Assembly (NCBI GenBank): GCA_023614405.1
Contig: CM042684.1
Location: 537,710,682-537,774,681 of the forward strand
From: Avena insularis
Lineage: Eukaryota; Streptophyta; Magnoliopsida; Poales; Poaceae
Length of the DNA: 64,000 nucleotides
Direction: 5' to 3'
The notes under the pieces were generated by a model that saw nothing but the letters and a program-made list of their open reading frames with translations, searched no databases and had not been told where the DNA came from. Made by a program: the position numbers and the translations under genes. Of the stretch, positions 44,218-55,614 are shown piece after piece; within the stretch, counting starts at the first letter, position 1; each line of letters opens with the position of its first letter.

Positions 44218-44475
44218 ACGCGGCGGGGAGTGCGGTCACCTCGACTGGACTGAACACCTCGGATCCAAGCAAGCTGTCACAAAAATTGTCCAAGACTATA
44301 ACTATGAACCAGACGCATGTAACATAACTGGTATGAACCAACCCTCCTGATCCCATCCACGGTTGGTTGTTGTTGGTGAAAGAAAACATGATTTGTACTT
44401 CAAAAAACAACATAATTTGGACATTGCGTTTGCTGCCGTGCATAACACAGTCACGCGTGACATCGACATGTCAGC
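44218..44475. repeat. P block, copy P3 (partial)
   Basis: Matches P1/P2 through GCGGTCACCTCGACTGGACTG, ACACCTCGGATCCAAGCA, ACTATGAACCAGACG, TAACTGGTATGA, GATCCCATCCACGGTTGGTTG and TTTGGACATTGCGTTTGCT. Its left edge is a sharp junction with the Tim17-like fragment. Confidence 0.75.
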
Positions 44476-44767
44476 TACTACTCGATCAAATAAAAAGCAC
44501 CGGCACGACGAGTGCGTCACACGCGGTACGTATATATATGCTTCACCGGCGCTCAAGGTACATGTGAAGGCCCGGATGGTCGCCTTCTGGCGGCGCGTGG
44601 TGGCTCCTGGTCGAGCTGGGTGGTGCTAGACCCTGACCCTGACACACCACCTGAATTTCTTCAGTCCTGTGGTCTTGCACTTGCTCTTGTTCAGGCAGCT
44701 GAAGCTTGTATGTTCCAGAAGTTTTGATGGGTTGATTATTAGATTTTGCTTCCCACAATGGGGATTT
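44476..44767. other. No supported feature
   Basis: GC-moderate spacer with overlapping frames in different phases; no motif. Confidence 0.3.
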
Positions 44768-45215
44768 GCTACATACGCTATTTTTTGCTACATGCGCATG
44801 CCCTAAATGTTGCAAAAGTTTTTCTACACATAGCAAATTTTCTGCAAAATTATGTCACATTTCCAAAAATGCTACATACGTAGAATTTTTAGTTACATGG
44901 GCATGCTCGAAATGTTGCTGAAGTTTTTTGCTACACATCGCAAGTTTTCGACACATGTTGCAAAATGATATCGCATTTCCGAAAATGCTACATACAGGGA
45001 AACTTTTGGTACATAGGTATGCTCGAAATATTGCAAAAGCTTGTTGCTACATGTCGCAAGTGTTCGCCACATGTTGTAAAATGACGTCGCATTATGAAAA
45101 ATGCTACATACACATGAAAATAATTACGTTCGGAGTTTGTTTGATGCAGAGACATGCTCGAAACGTTGCAAAAATTTTGCTACACATCAATGTCGCATTT
45201 TTAGAAATGCTACGC
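44768..45215. repeat. Tandem repeat, four units of 103-116 bp
   Basis: GCTACATAC recurs at 44768, 44871, 44987 and 45103, with a worn form at 45208. Each unit also contains GCATGCYCGAAATRTTGC, TTGCTACACATCGCAAG, CACATGTTGYAAAATGA and TCGCATTT. Units are about 75-85 percent alike. Not coding. Confidence 0.9.
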
Positions 45216-46129
45216 TAGACAAACACAGAAAAATGTTATGTTCATGTTTTTTACAGCAATAGTCGGGGTAGGTCACCCACGTGAGATTGCATAACCGAAA
45301 GCGACACTCGCTGCAAATGAAAGCAATGTCTCGTGCAAAAAGAAAGGACTCAGCATCGTGGAGACCGAATAGGACATCCGACGGTTTTTTGCATCTTATT
45401 AATATAAATCTTTGCTGATTTGATAATGGTTTCGATTGTACTGAGTACAACTTTTCTTTAGTATGTAGCATACAAGCTCCTTTTATTTTGGATTTTCTCT
45501 CTCCGCTGTGTATATGCATCTTGCGGGTTCCCGTCGTTCAATTCAAAAGCTGTCTTTGCTCTTGATTTCAGTTATTTTCTTGAATGTCCGGCGGACATAA
45601 ATTTTCTCATGCATGTGCTATGCATCTAACAGAACCGTTGGGCCTGGCCTAAATAGCACTATAGTAGTGAGGTACCCATTCATATTCCTGGTATGCCTTC
45701 TTTCAGTTTCCAAGTTGCATAATCCTTAAGTGTGCTGAAGAATTTTTTGAATGCCATGGTGGACAGACGCTTTTTATCACACAGTATGTTCTTTACATTT
45801 CATAAAGATTGATTTTTGGGTGCTAAACTCTATTTCTGAGATGTGTCGAAGGTAATAGGGGAAAGGATTTTTGTTCAAACTTGGCAGCATGTTAGCTCAT
45901 GCATATCTTTAGTTGTCAGCCATAGCATGCTGTTTAAATAAATTGGCACAGGAAAATATTACCGTGTAGTAAGTTGTCGGCATCATAATTAGCTTCGACG
46001 GTAGGCTGATAGCAGATCGCGATCCTTTGAACTATTATGGCCCAGTGCTACCTTGTCGTCCACCTCCATCTCCCTCAGATAATTAACTATGATTCGTTCC
46101 TTGATAATTAGGTATTTTTGTTTTTAATA
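45216..46129. other. No supported feature
   Basis: AT-rich sequence without frames or repeats that I can support. Confidence 0.35.
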
Positions 46130-46252
46130 CTCCCTCCGACCCAAATTAATTGACTTGGATTTGTCTAGATTCGAATGTATCTAGACATATTTAAATACTA
46201 GATACACCCGAATCTAGGAAAATCCAAGTCAACTATTTTGGGTCGGAGGTAG
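46130..46252. mobile_element. Stowaway MITE M12
   Basis: 123 bp, CTCCCTCCGACCCAAATTAATTG ... AACTATTTTGGGTCGGAGGTAG, TA at 46128-46129 and 46253-46254. Confidence 0.9.
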
Positions 46253-46940
46253 TAGTAGTAGAGGCAATGGAGGGCAACATGCCTATGATACATAAATTTA
46301 TACAAATTCATGGAATCTAAGGTTTCGTGCGGCCGGTAAGCCTGGGCGTGCCGCGCGGGCTAAAGGGATGGTGTATCCTCTTATGAGTAGAGGTATAGTA
46401 ATAAAAAAAGATCAATTGTGTATCAATTATAATATTAGGGAGTCAGGCCACAGTTCTGACAAATCTAAAGAATAAGATTTGCTAGGTTTTATTTCGCACA
46501 ACACTCCATGCATTAGCGCATTCTTCCATTTCGAAAGAAAACTTGTGCTATTTTAATTTAACAAAACTATAAGCCCACCCAACATAGTATCCAGAGGATT
46601 TGGATTGACAACTAATATTTCAGCATGTCGCAGCTCTAAGGTACACCCTCAAACCAGCATTTTGTCATCCATTCATAGTAGTACTATATATTCTGTTTTT
46701 TACAGTTTTCTTTAAGCATATTCAGGCCCTGTTTCTCAACTACAAAGAACAGAGGCTGGATTATGCTTATTGCATTCTACATACCTGGGGCGTCCAATAA
46801 TGTCAGACAATCCAGATCGAGTTTGCTCATTGCATCATCGTCTTAATAGTAAACGGTACTAGGTAGGGTAGTACACAGTGATTATTCAGGCAGTATATAT
46901 TATACAGGTCAAAAAACTAACACTAGGGGAAGCAACCAAA
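46253..46940. other. Spacer; possible trace of Tim17-like 3' flank
   Basis: Mostly unrecognised. Positions 46880-46925 (ATTATTCAGGCAG, CAGGTC, AAACTAACACTAGGGG) resemble the 3' flank of the Tim17-like gene in unit A (30205-30258), which would make a fourth truncated copy, ended by the CACTA insertion. The match is short and could be chance. Confidence 0.25.
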
Positions 46941-47870
46941 CACTACAGGAAACGCTCAAAGTACCTACGGCGAAACGCTACGCCAACGGCCAAATGTTGG
47001 GGCGGTCGGCATAGCAGCAGGGCATGAGCGGGCCAGCAACCAGGCCGTCGGCCCAGCCGTCGGCGTAGGCCTAGGCTGAGGTGGGCCGAAGGCTACCATC
47101 GGCGTAGCGTGGGCCCAGCCGGACGGCCGTCACGGCGCAGCGACGACGTCGGCCCTATGCCGACGACATTACCGTCGGCCCAGCGTGTGAACTTACGCCG
47201 ACGGCCCGGCCGTCGGTATAGTCCTTTTTATTTTTTGCCATAATGAACCAACAAAAATCATAAATAAATCATTATAATTCAGAAAAATGCATATAATATA
47301 TCAAAAATTGCAGAAAAATAAAATATATCTATGTAAACTCAAATATTACATATTTTCTTAACTGTTTCAAACTATGGAGAAAAGCACCAAAAACACCCGT
47401 CTGCGGGCCCGAGAAGGGCTACGCCTAGCTCTCTCCACACGAGGTTCCACCAATGTACTTTTTGGTTTGTTAAGGTATGGTTTGTACGAGGTTCCACCAA
47501 TATACTTTTTCCCCGGTGTGACCTTCTTCACATGCGTGCGATAACACTTAGTAGAGTCCTAGACGTGCAGGGGTAACAGTCCCGTTGCGGGTATATCGCG
47601 GGCTAGAATGTGTTATTAAGGTTCCAACCTTTGTTTTCCATGTAATATGACCTAAACAAAGCTAAACCAACAAGAAAGCACATTGTTGGAACCTCGTACA
47701 AAGAAAGCTATAGGGGTAGACCTGCGGGCCCCACTTCCTAGGGTTTCGCTGGAAAAAGACCGCCAGAGCTTCGGAATCCCACTGGAACTTGCATGTGGAC
47801 CTAGTACATGTGTAAGAGTGTGGTGGAAGGTCCATAGATGCAACGTCTAGTTTCCCGGTGTGACCTACTT
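46941..47870 (+). mobile_element. CACTA transposon terminus and internal sequence
   Basis: Starts CACTACAGGAAACGC, a classic CACTA terminal repeat, followed by about ten copies of GCCGTCGGC, GCCGACGG or CCGTCGGC in both orientations up to 47220. Farther right, CCGGTGTGACCTWCTTCACAT occurs at 47505 and 47852, and GAGGTTCCACCAATRTACTTTTT occurs at 47441 and 47489. No transposase and no opposite terminus are seen; it is probably cut where R5 starts. Confidence 0.65.
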
Positions 47871-47877
47871 CACATAC

Positions 47878-48838
47878 GTACATGCGTTGGTGGCGTGTGT
47901 CGATGTCGGCGGAATCCGTCTACAAGCATGTACATGCTCCGTGGGTAGCATGGCCTTTACTCAGTCCATGTCGGCCTCGTCGTCTTGCCTAGTCAGTCTT
48001 GAACAACGTCGAAGTGGTTGTAGTCGAGGTAGCATCTATGATTGCGCTTGGCTCGAATTGTTGTGATGATTTTGTAGCAGTTCCGTAGTAAGTGTGAGAT
48101 GTACGTAAACATGGTCAATGGACTTGGGTCGAGAGGCGCATCAGAGGGTCAATGAAGTTAAGTAGCACGCAATGAAGTTAAGTAGCACACATGCATCAAT
48201 AGACATTCTCACTTGCTACGAAGATCTACGATTCTAGCATTCGCGTGCACCTCTCTGCCATTAATATTAATATGTGTTGATTTACTTATTTACTATTTGT
48301 GCTGCACGGTTTCGTTAAGTTTCATCATGTGCAAATGCTGCGATCAGCTTTCTGTTGGGTGACCCTATCATTTTCTTCACTTCAAACGTTTAATTTTGTT
48401 TATTCATGTTTTGTTTTGTTTTGTTTTGTCCTAAACAATTATTATCCATCCACTGTGTTGCTGTTACGTAAGTTATCCCACACATTTTATTGTATCATAA
48501 TGTTGTTTGTTTAACATTACGTATCGAACAATTCTAGCAGTTGCAGCCCTAGCTCTAGCAGCATTTTAATTATATTTCATTGCAAAAATCCATACACCAC
48601 ATGTAGTTAGCAAATTCTTTATAAATAGCGAGACACAAAAGAGTTAGGAAATATGGTAGGTATATATTCTTATACAACAAAAGTATTGATTCTTTATGAA
48701 ATTAAGTACTGTTTACAAGGAACTTAGAACCAATTAGATGTCGGGGCTCAGTTTGATGAAGAATAAATATGTCTCGAAGGGGGGCCTCTCTATTTTGAGC
48801 CACCAATCTAAATAAGATGAAGTGTTAAGTTATGTGGC
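47878..48838 (+). repeat. R repeat, copy R5 (middle part)
   Basis: Begins at the GTACATGCGTTGGTGG landmark left of CTACAAGCATGTACATGCTCCG. It has GTCAATGAAGTTAAGTAGCACGC with an internal 22-base repeat, GTTTCGTTAAGTTTCATC, and a (GTTTT)n run near 48407-48430. It lacks the MITE at the M1 site (ATTAAGTACTGTTTACAAGG) and ends at GTTATGTGGC where a gene fragment starts. Confidence 0.8.
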
Positions 48839-48989
48839 CTCGCTATTAGGATGTATGGAAGCCCTCACATTCTTTCAGTCCCTTTGGGAAAGAATAAAAT
48901 AGTAAATGCACGGTTACTTGTTCTTTTCCTATTGCATATTTAGTTCAGTTTTTCATGCATTTATACTGGGTTTTTATGTATGCTGCCAG

Positions 48990-49386
48990 GAATTCTTGAC
49001 ACTGATTATAAACTAGATAAATTAAGATCAAGGAATGATTCCTTCGGTAATGTGGTAAGTTTCTATTAGCTATATCCTGGTTAATCTTTTCGAGGAGAGT
49101 TACATTCTCTTTTGAACTTATTAATGTATGTTGATATATATGTATGTAAGTTATGCTATTTTCAGTCGTTTGGCTTGTCTGCTCAAATGGGTGGCGATCA
49201 ATCTGTTAGTCAGCTCACGATGAAATTGAAAGGTGTGAATAATTCTATTGGTTTCTCTCTAAAGTCACATGGTGAGGTTGCGAATCTGGTTGCTAATCCG
49301 GTTGCTAATGTTGTTGGTGCCATTGTTGTGTCAAATGATTACACTGTTGTAATTCACTGTCCTATTAATTTTGCAAAAACCATATA
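48990..49386 (+). pseudogene. Two-exon gene fragment, unknown family
   Basis: Exon a (48990-49054) lies between an acceptor (GCTGCCAG) and a donor (GTG|GTAAGT) and reads ILDTDYKLDKLRSRNDSFGN. Exon b (49166-49386) follows an acceptor (TTTTCAG) in compatible phase 0 and reads SFGLSAQMGGDQSVSQLTM, then LKGVNNSIGFSLKSHGEV, ending INFAKTI and TAG. Together about 94 residues, no transmembrane segment. I do not recognise the protein. No start exon is found upstream; R5 precedes and R6 begins six bases after the stop, so this is probably a 3' gene fragment stranded between two R copies. Confidence 0.45.
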
Positions 49387-49391
49387 GATTA

Positions 49392-51548
49392 CTTTTTTAT
49401 ACTAATATCTTTTACATTTCATAATTCACTCTCTCGACATATGAATTTATCTCATCATTTCATATTTTGTTACCAAATTTATCGCATAACAATGCAACTA
49501 ATATTAATGTACAAATAATTTATAGAATTTTAACATAGTAAACTGGAAATTCATTTGCACAAAGCTTACCATTGACAATTTTATACATTTTGTTAATTAA
49601 ACCCTTGAATAAGGAAAATAAATGACTAACAAAAATAAAATAAATATTAAGTTGTGTCACATTAATAATGTTAGAAATATGCCTATGTTGTCTATTTGTA
49701 GTATCCTTAAATATCGTAACACATATAACTCCAATGCTAATAGACCTGTCTAGTGTGCGTGATTTTTGATCAACATGAAGAGTTATATGTTATTATTTGC
49801 TACTAGCATGTCGCGCATACATTTATATGAACACATAAAAGATGAGTAAGTCATGTTTACTACAAGGAGACACAAAAGAAAACAACTATGTCGTCCAATT
49901 ATGCCTCAACTTTTGTTATTATACAAAATAGTCCTTTCGTTGTAATGCTTCAGATGAAGATATACAATAGTGTAGTCGTAATTGTATCATTCGCATTGTT
50001 TCTAACGCTCCTGGTTAATTACTCTCGTGGATAGAACCACGAGGCACCTCCAATTAAGCTGCTTGGTCTTTGGTTTGCGCTTTGGTTGTTCATGCATGGT
50101 GCCAGTGGTGTGTGTCGGCATCGGCACAGTCCGTGTACGAACATTTACATGCGTCGTGGGTAGCATGGCCTTTACTTAGTCCATGCCGGCCTCGCTGTCT
50201 TTCCTCATCGGTCTTGAACAACGTCGGAGTGGTTGTAGTCGAGGTAGCATCTATGATTACGCTTGGCTCGAATTGTTGTGATGATTTTGTAGTTGCATAG
50301 GAAGTGTGAGAGGTACGTAAACATGGTCAATGGACTTGGGTCAAGAGGCGCATCTGAGGGTCAATGGAGTTAAGTAGAACGCAATGAAGTTAACTAGCAT
50401 GCATGTATCAATAGACATTCTCACTTACTACGAGATCTACGATTCTAGAATGCTAGATCGCATGCACCTCTCCGCCGTTAATATGTGTTGATTTACTGCT
50501 TTATGATTTGTTCTGCACGGTTTCGTTAATTTTCATCGTGTGCAAACGCTTCAAGCAGCTTTCTGTTGGGTGACCCTATCATTTTCTTCACTGCAAACGT
50601 TTTATTTTGTTTATTCATGTATGCTTTGTTCTCTCCTAAACGATTATGATCCACACATTGTGTCGTTGTTATGTAAGTTATCCCACACATTTTATTATAT
50701 CATAATATTGTTTATTTAACAGCAAGTATTGAACAATGCTAGCAGTTACAGACCTAGCTCTAGTGCAACAACAATTAATGCTTTCGACGAAAAATAGCAG
50801 CATTTTAATTATATTTCATTGCAAAAATCCATACACCACATGTAATTAGCTAATTCTTTATAAACAGCAAGACACAAAAGAGTTAGGAAGTTATATGGTA
50901 GGCATATATGCTTATACAACAAAGAGTATTGATTCTTATAAAATTATATGTAGTGTTCACAAGGAACTTAGAACCAATTACATGCCGTTGCATGAAAAAT
51001 AAATATGTCTCTAAGGGGGCATCGATATTGTGAACTACCAATCTAAATAAGATAAAGTGTTAAGTTATCTGGCATGGCAGTTACTACTACCCCTCCATCT
51101 CAAAATAGATGTCAGAAATTTGATAAAATTTTGATGTATCTATACTAAATAGTGGATAGATACCTCCAAATTGTGAGGAATCTGAGGGATCTTTCTTTAA
51201 GACGGTGGGGAGTACAGAAGTAGAATTATAGCAACCAAATTGTCGTGACATCTACTCCCCTTAGATGATTATCCTCAGGATCTACAAATGCAAGAGAATA
51301 TCCTTAACTAATTTCCATAAATATTTTTGTGAAGTTATTTATTTATTAGTATTTCCATGTCATCCGAGAATGTCAATAATAAATCTTTAATGATAAAATG
51401 CTTGGTCCATGTTGCCTTATTTTGAGAAATAGAGGGAGTAGTGTCATGTGCACGTACTATACAATGATCAATCTATGGAAAGGGAAGCACAAAACAACGC
51501 ATGCAGGAGCTGTATGCATGATTGAAAAGTGACTAATTAAGGCAAATA
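49392..51548 (+). repeat. R repeat, copy R6 (near full length)
   Basis: Starts ACTTTTTTATACTAATATC and contains all landmarks to TGACTAATTAAGGCAA. It has the hairpin (50021), the empty M1 site (ATATGTAGTGTTCACAAGG), the empty Helitron site (near 51455) and MITE M13. The frame corresponding to 6304-6573 of R1 has a premature stop here. Confidence 0.85.
51090..51212. mobile_element. Stowaway MITE M13
   Basis: CCCCTCCATCTCAAAATAG ... TCTTTAAGACGGTGGGGAG with TA on both sides (51088-51089, 51213-51214). Shares its site with M11. Confidence 0.7.
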
Positions 51549-51589
51549 GGGAGGCTATTTCCTTTTTGAATTATACAATTTTTAAATTA

Positions 51590-51741
51590 ATTTTTTACCT
51601 CGAGGTCATGAATACCAAGACCACATTGGTCCTTATGATGGAAAACCACACTCCATTTGGTCAATCGATATTTCGTTTTCTCGCTATCTCCTTGCCAAAA
51701 GTATCGTGACCGAAAATGATCAATCTATGCAAGACTCCTTT
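51590..51741 (-). mobile_element. LINE fragment, end of reverse-transcriptase region
   Basis: Minus-strand translation gives FRSRYFWQGDSEKTKYRLTK followed by WSVVFHHKDQCGLGIHDLEV, the conserved block after the catalytic core in plant LINEs. Stops interrupt the upstream part. It belongs with the minus-strand pieces at 52195-52645 and 53138-53700. Confidence 0.75.
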
Positions 51742-52194
51742 TGTTAATTGGGAGAAAGAGATCATATATAGTACTTTCCACGTTCAATCGGGTGGTAAAG
51801 GGCTAAGACTCGCTCAATTTTTTTTTGTTTTGAGCAGCAATCAATGGCCTCCATGTATAGGTTCCCAAAAATAGTGTGGTGTGGTTTTTTTGATTTTTAT
51901 TCAAGCATAGTTATTCCTAAGGTGGTACTTTCTTATTTTTGCATGTTGTTCCTACGAAAACAACTGATCCAAAGCTATTCTTGCGTGTCAAGATCTGTGT
52001 TTTGCATGGATTTGAGTTGTTTGACCTGCAAAGGTTGTCTGGTCCGACCTTTCTTGTCGTTGTGGGCAGTTGAGTGGGTATTTGGCTATATTTGTCCTCT
52101 TGTGTGACATGTTGAGTGGGTCGTGGCCTGATTTTGGGGTGCCTTGTTTACTATGAGTTGCTGGACATGCAACTTTATCATAGGCCTTGTCAAA
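51742..52194. other. Unrecognised insert within LINE remains
   Basis: Separates two parts of a minus-strand LINE. TG-rich; open frame 51844-52107 on the plus strand has no motif. Confidence 0.3.
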
Positions 52195-52645
52195 TAAGAA
52201 AAACCTATTATTCTGAGAGTTTTCTGAAGAAAATACCACTTTGCTTTATCATAGGCCTTTTCAAAATTAATTTTGAACACCACCCATTCAACGTTTTCTT
52301 ATGTAGCTCATGTACCATTTCATGCAGAATTACTACACCATCTAAGATCTTTCTTCCTTGCATCTAAGATGTCAATGGAGACCTAGGGTATATTGTCCCT
52401 TCTGGATTCATCTGTTGAGAAGTTACTTTCATTAGGGGATCCGAATAGACCTTTGTAGTATTTTGTAATATAGGACTTAAGTTGCTCATGTCCTTCGATC
52501 ATGCCCTCAGCCTATACAAGAGAGTGAATAAGTTTCTTCCGGTGTCTGCCATTAGGCACACCATGGAAGTATCTAGTATTCGAATATCTTTCAAAAAAAA
52601 AATAGCTTTAGATCGTTGACACCATTTGAGTTCCTCTTCACAACC
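52195..52645 (-). mobile_element. LINE fragment, reverse-transcriptase N-terminal region
   Basis: Minus strand reads WCQRSKAIFFERYSNTRYFH, EGHEQLKSYITKYYKGLFG, then after a deletion ILDGVVILHEMVHELHKKTL and INFEKAYDKAKWYFLQKT. The order matches the linker and start of RT in the same LINE family as at 41181-43561. A frameshift falls near 52270, and the catalytic YADD region is lost. Confidence 0.8.
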
Positions 52646-53137
52646 GTGCATTTTTTTGCATTTGTTTGACTTTTAAGCTGAATTTCTTATGTAGATAATG
52701 GCCTAACTTCCGCGGAAGCTTCTAATTCACCAATGATGGATGAATGACGAAGCATCTACTTTTTGAGAATCCCAATAGTATGGCGGGCCCATCCAATGAT
52801 GAACTTGCATGTAGCACTCATTTTGTTGTTCCATCTATGGATTGGATTCCTACCCTTAACCGGGTTTTACCAGACTTTCTTAACCATGTCATGGAAGGCA
52901 TCGCGGAGCAGCTTGGTCTTTGGCAGTGCCTCCGGGGCCTAGTGGGGTTATTCGGTTGGAAAAGCATACCTTATGGAATCTTGCTTCTACAAGCTCAGTC
53001 TTCGGCAATGCCTCCGGGGCTGGCCTGAGCCGGCGAGAATTAGGAGAGTGGCAAGGAGCCAAGCGGGAACAGAGTGGGCATCGGCAGTCGAGATCTAGGC
53101 GGCCGGGGAAGGAGGCCGGAGGCGACACTCACCGATG
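52646..53137. other. Spacer with a small repeated phrase
   Basis: GCTTGGTCTTTGGCAGTGCCTCCGGGGC (52911) and GCTCAGTCTTCGGCAATGCCTCCGGGGC (52995) are 84-base-spaced copies. The plus-strand open frame 52744-53028 starts without a clear context and has no domain. Confidence 0.35.
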
Positions 53138-53700
53138 CTAGGTCGTCTTTTTTTTTTGCCCATTCTTTCTTTCTACTAGGGAGTCGAGACAGAGCTGCGC
53201 CACTATGGAAGGAAAGGCATTAATCGTTTGATGCTCCTCGCTGGATTTGTTTCGTCGATATAGTAGAGAAAATGATGAACCGAGCCACAAATATAAGGGG
53301 TATATCAACTTTTTCCCAGAATTCTGGGTGGGCCATGCCCTACCCCTGTGTACGCCAATGTTCTCAGAACTACCCATACTAACACTAACATTAATCAACT
53401 TAGAAGTAATAACAGGAATAGAGAAAGGGAGAAAAGACTTAGATGAAGATTTAATACCATCCGAGTCTAGATTCTTATTTGCCTTAAGCCACATTCCCTT
53501 GGACAACGTGTCTTCATCGGTCGCACCCTCAGCATCCACGGCATGTCGAGCACTCCGCCACAAAGGCGTGTCCACCACACCCTTGTCCTGCTGTGACCTG
53601 ACTAACGATATACAGGTAGATGGTCAAGTAGTACCCCCATTCTCATTAGCATCAGGCCCCATATGGCCATCCACGACCGGTGAAGTAGATGGTGCGCCAC
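53138..53700 (-). mobile_element. Possible LINE ORF1 region
   Basis: An open minus-strand frame (146 codons) contains ATDEDTLSKGMWLKANKNLD and SSSKSFLPFSIPVITSKLIN, which resemble the region between ORF1 and endonuclease of plant LINEs. It lies upstream, in the minus sense, of the RT pieces at 52195-52645 and 51590-51741, as expected for one decayed element. Confidence 0.4.
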
Positions 53701-53709
53701 GTGTCGAAG

Positions 53710-54058
53710 CAATGGCCGATAGCCTCAAAATTATGTTTCCGTGCTCATACCGTTATTTCTACCACTCTGAAGTACTACCTCCGTTTCAAAATATAATGTT
53801 TTAGTTTTATGAAAGGAGTGTATCTAGACCTTTTTTTAGTATCTAGGTTCACTCCAAACCTAGATAAACCTAGACACTAATAGAGTATAGATACATTTCA
53901 TTCATAAAGCTAAAACATCTTATATTTTAAAACGGAGGGAGTATTTTTTAGTGAATTGATTGGTTGTTTCCATCTGCCGACGTACGCTAATGGATAGCTT
54001 AGTTTGACCTGTAGATTAGAGGTGAAAAGCTGACTGGTGAGACTACTCATCCTATGAG
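53710..54058 (-). mobile_element. Repeated LTR-like segment, also at 63826-64000
   Basis: ATGGCCGATAGCCTCAAAATTATG, CATACCGTTATTTCTACYACTCT, GAATTGATTGG, GTACGCTAA, CAGATTAGAGGTGAA match 63826 onward. The part GCTCATACCGTTATTTCTAC read on the minus strand, ending CGGTATGAGC, resembles a Copia LTR end followed by a primer site (TGGTATCAGAGC), so this may be a minus-strand LTR. The copy is interrupted by MITE M14. Confidence 0.4.
53775..53941. mobile_element. Stowaway MITE M14 (167 bp)
   Basis: CTACCTCCGTTTCAAAATATAATG ... CATCTTATATTTTAAAACGGAGGGAG, TA at 53773-53774 and 53942-53943. Same family and size as M9 and M15. The copy at 63884 is the empty site (GAAG-TA-TTTTTTTT). Confidence 0.92.
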
Positions 54059-54335
54059 TAGGCCAATCAAGCAGCACAACTTTGCCTCTGAAGACTACAA
54101 GCATGAAAGTATGAAACCAAACACCAAGGTTATGTTTCTCTTCCCGTGCTGAAAAAGGCATCGCGGGCAACTAAACGATGTGCACTAGCCTTGGCCCAGC
54201 TCGTCATGGCTCATGGCTCCAGTCATGGAGCATGCAAATGTTCCCAAAATCGATCAAAATGCCCTAGGTGCCCATCCAAACGTCCCCCTATAAGTTTCAT
54301 ATATGATAACCCACCTCTTGCGGTTCAATCATCCA

Positions 54336-55480
54336 TGTTAGAGCATATAACGGCTAGGCATATTTGGCAGTTTAAAGTTGTAATCTAGTTCTATCTATAT
54401 TAGGCTTCTTGTCTACAGTTTTTCTAGTACTATATAAACAGCTAAGTGTAATCACACACAATCAATACTTCCGCGACCCTACGTGGTATCAGAGCGTTTC
54501 GTTCCTCTACCTAGGGTTTAGTCACCCACCGCTTCCGCTGTGCCGCCTCGGGAAGATCGTTCTCCGCCATTTGACCGACATTTCTTCTTCTTTCGCCGTT
54601 CATAAATCGGATTGCGTCGTCTACAGCCGCATGTCATTATCACACACCTCTACTTCAACTTCGGTGTCGACTCATCTTCGGAAAATCATAGTCAATAATC
54701 GTGCCAAGGAGGCTCCGAGCGGCGCCTCAAGGGATGCCTTAACACACTGCGTCGGCTGCTCTGCCTGCACGTTGTAACTATGTCGGCTCGTCTTCACCAA
54801 CATCTAGTGGGACACATGTCGCCGAGTACACCACTCGTAAAGGGCTGCACCTTCATCATCTGTGATCACCAACATCGCAGATAACCATCTTCACAAACAT
54901 CACCGCATCATCGCCGCCACTACTGATCGTTGCTAACATCATCGCCAACAAAATCTTCTTCTCCTCCACTAGCGACGCCTCACTCCCACAAGCGGAAAAC
55001 ACTGGTCTGATCCTCGAAATCTACTACCGCTACAATTCAATTGCTCTCAACAACAATCTAGTTGCATCCGGTCTTGGCAACACTGACGTGTGCCTTCATC
55101 CCCGGCGCGCTCCTGAGTTTGGCATACTCGGCACGACGTATCGCCTACCTCGACTACTCCGACTCCAGCTACGTCTACCTCGCATAGACAACCGCTAAAA
55201 CTTCCTTTTACTACCACACTACAACGACTTGTCTCAGGCTCAACAACGACATCGACCACAGCAACATCGACCTCATAAATTTCATCTACTTCATCAATGG
55301 CGACTACACCACTAACGGCAGCAGCGATGATGACTATAGTGCCCCACCCCCGATTATATCACTATCAGCATCCTCTCGAGTCCATGCCTTCAGATTATGC
55401 TCCAGTTAGACCTTCCACTACACCTTTGTTGTTCGCGTCACTACCGATTCGACTGCCGAAGAGGGGGGAGGGGTGAATAT
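54336..55480 (+). mobile_element. Copia LTR, primer-binding site and leader (5' remnant)
   Basis: LTR of 148 bp from TGTTAGAGCATATAACGGC (54336) to GACCCTACG (54483), then TGGTATCAGAGCG (54484-54496), an exact initiator-tRNA primer site. The LTR has a TATATAAACAG box. The leader is C-rich and shares phrases with the remnant at 39879 (ATAAATCGGATTGCGTCG against ATAGATCGGATTGAGTCG), so the two belong to one family. A long ACC/ATC-rich stretch (54800-55440) follows without a gag frame. No 3' LTR is seen. Confidence 0.75.
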
Positions 55481-55614
55481 ATACTATGTAAACAGTTCAA
55501 GGGCTCACAGTATAATCATGCAATATCAATACAATCAATATTTGTGCAATCCTACAATCCAGAAATGACACAATGAGAAAATTGCAATGAAAGAGAGAGA
55601 AGTGATTCTTGCGA

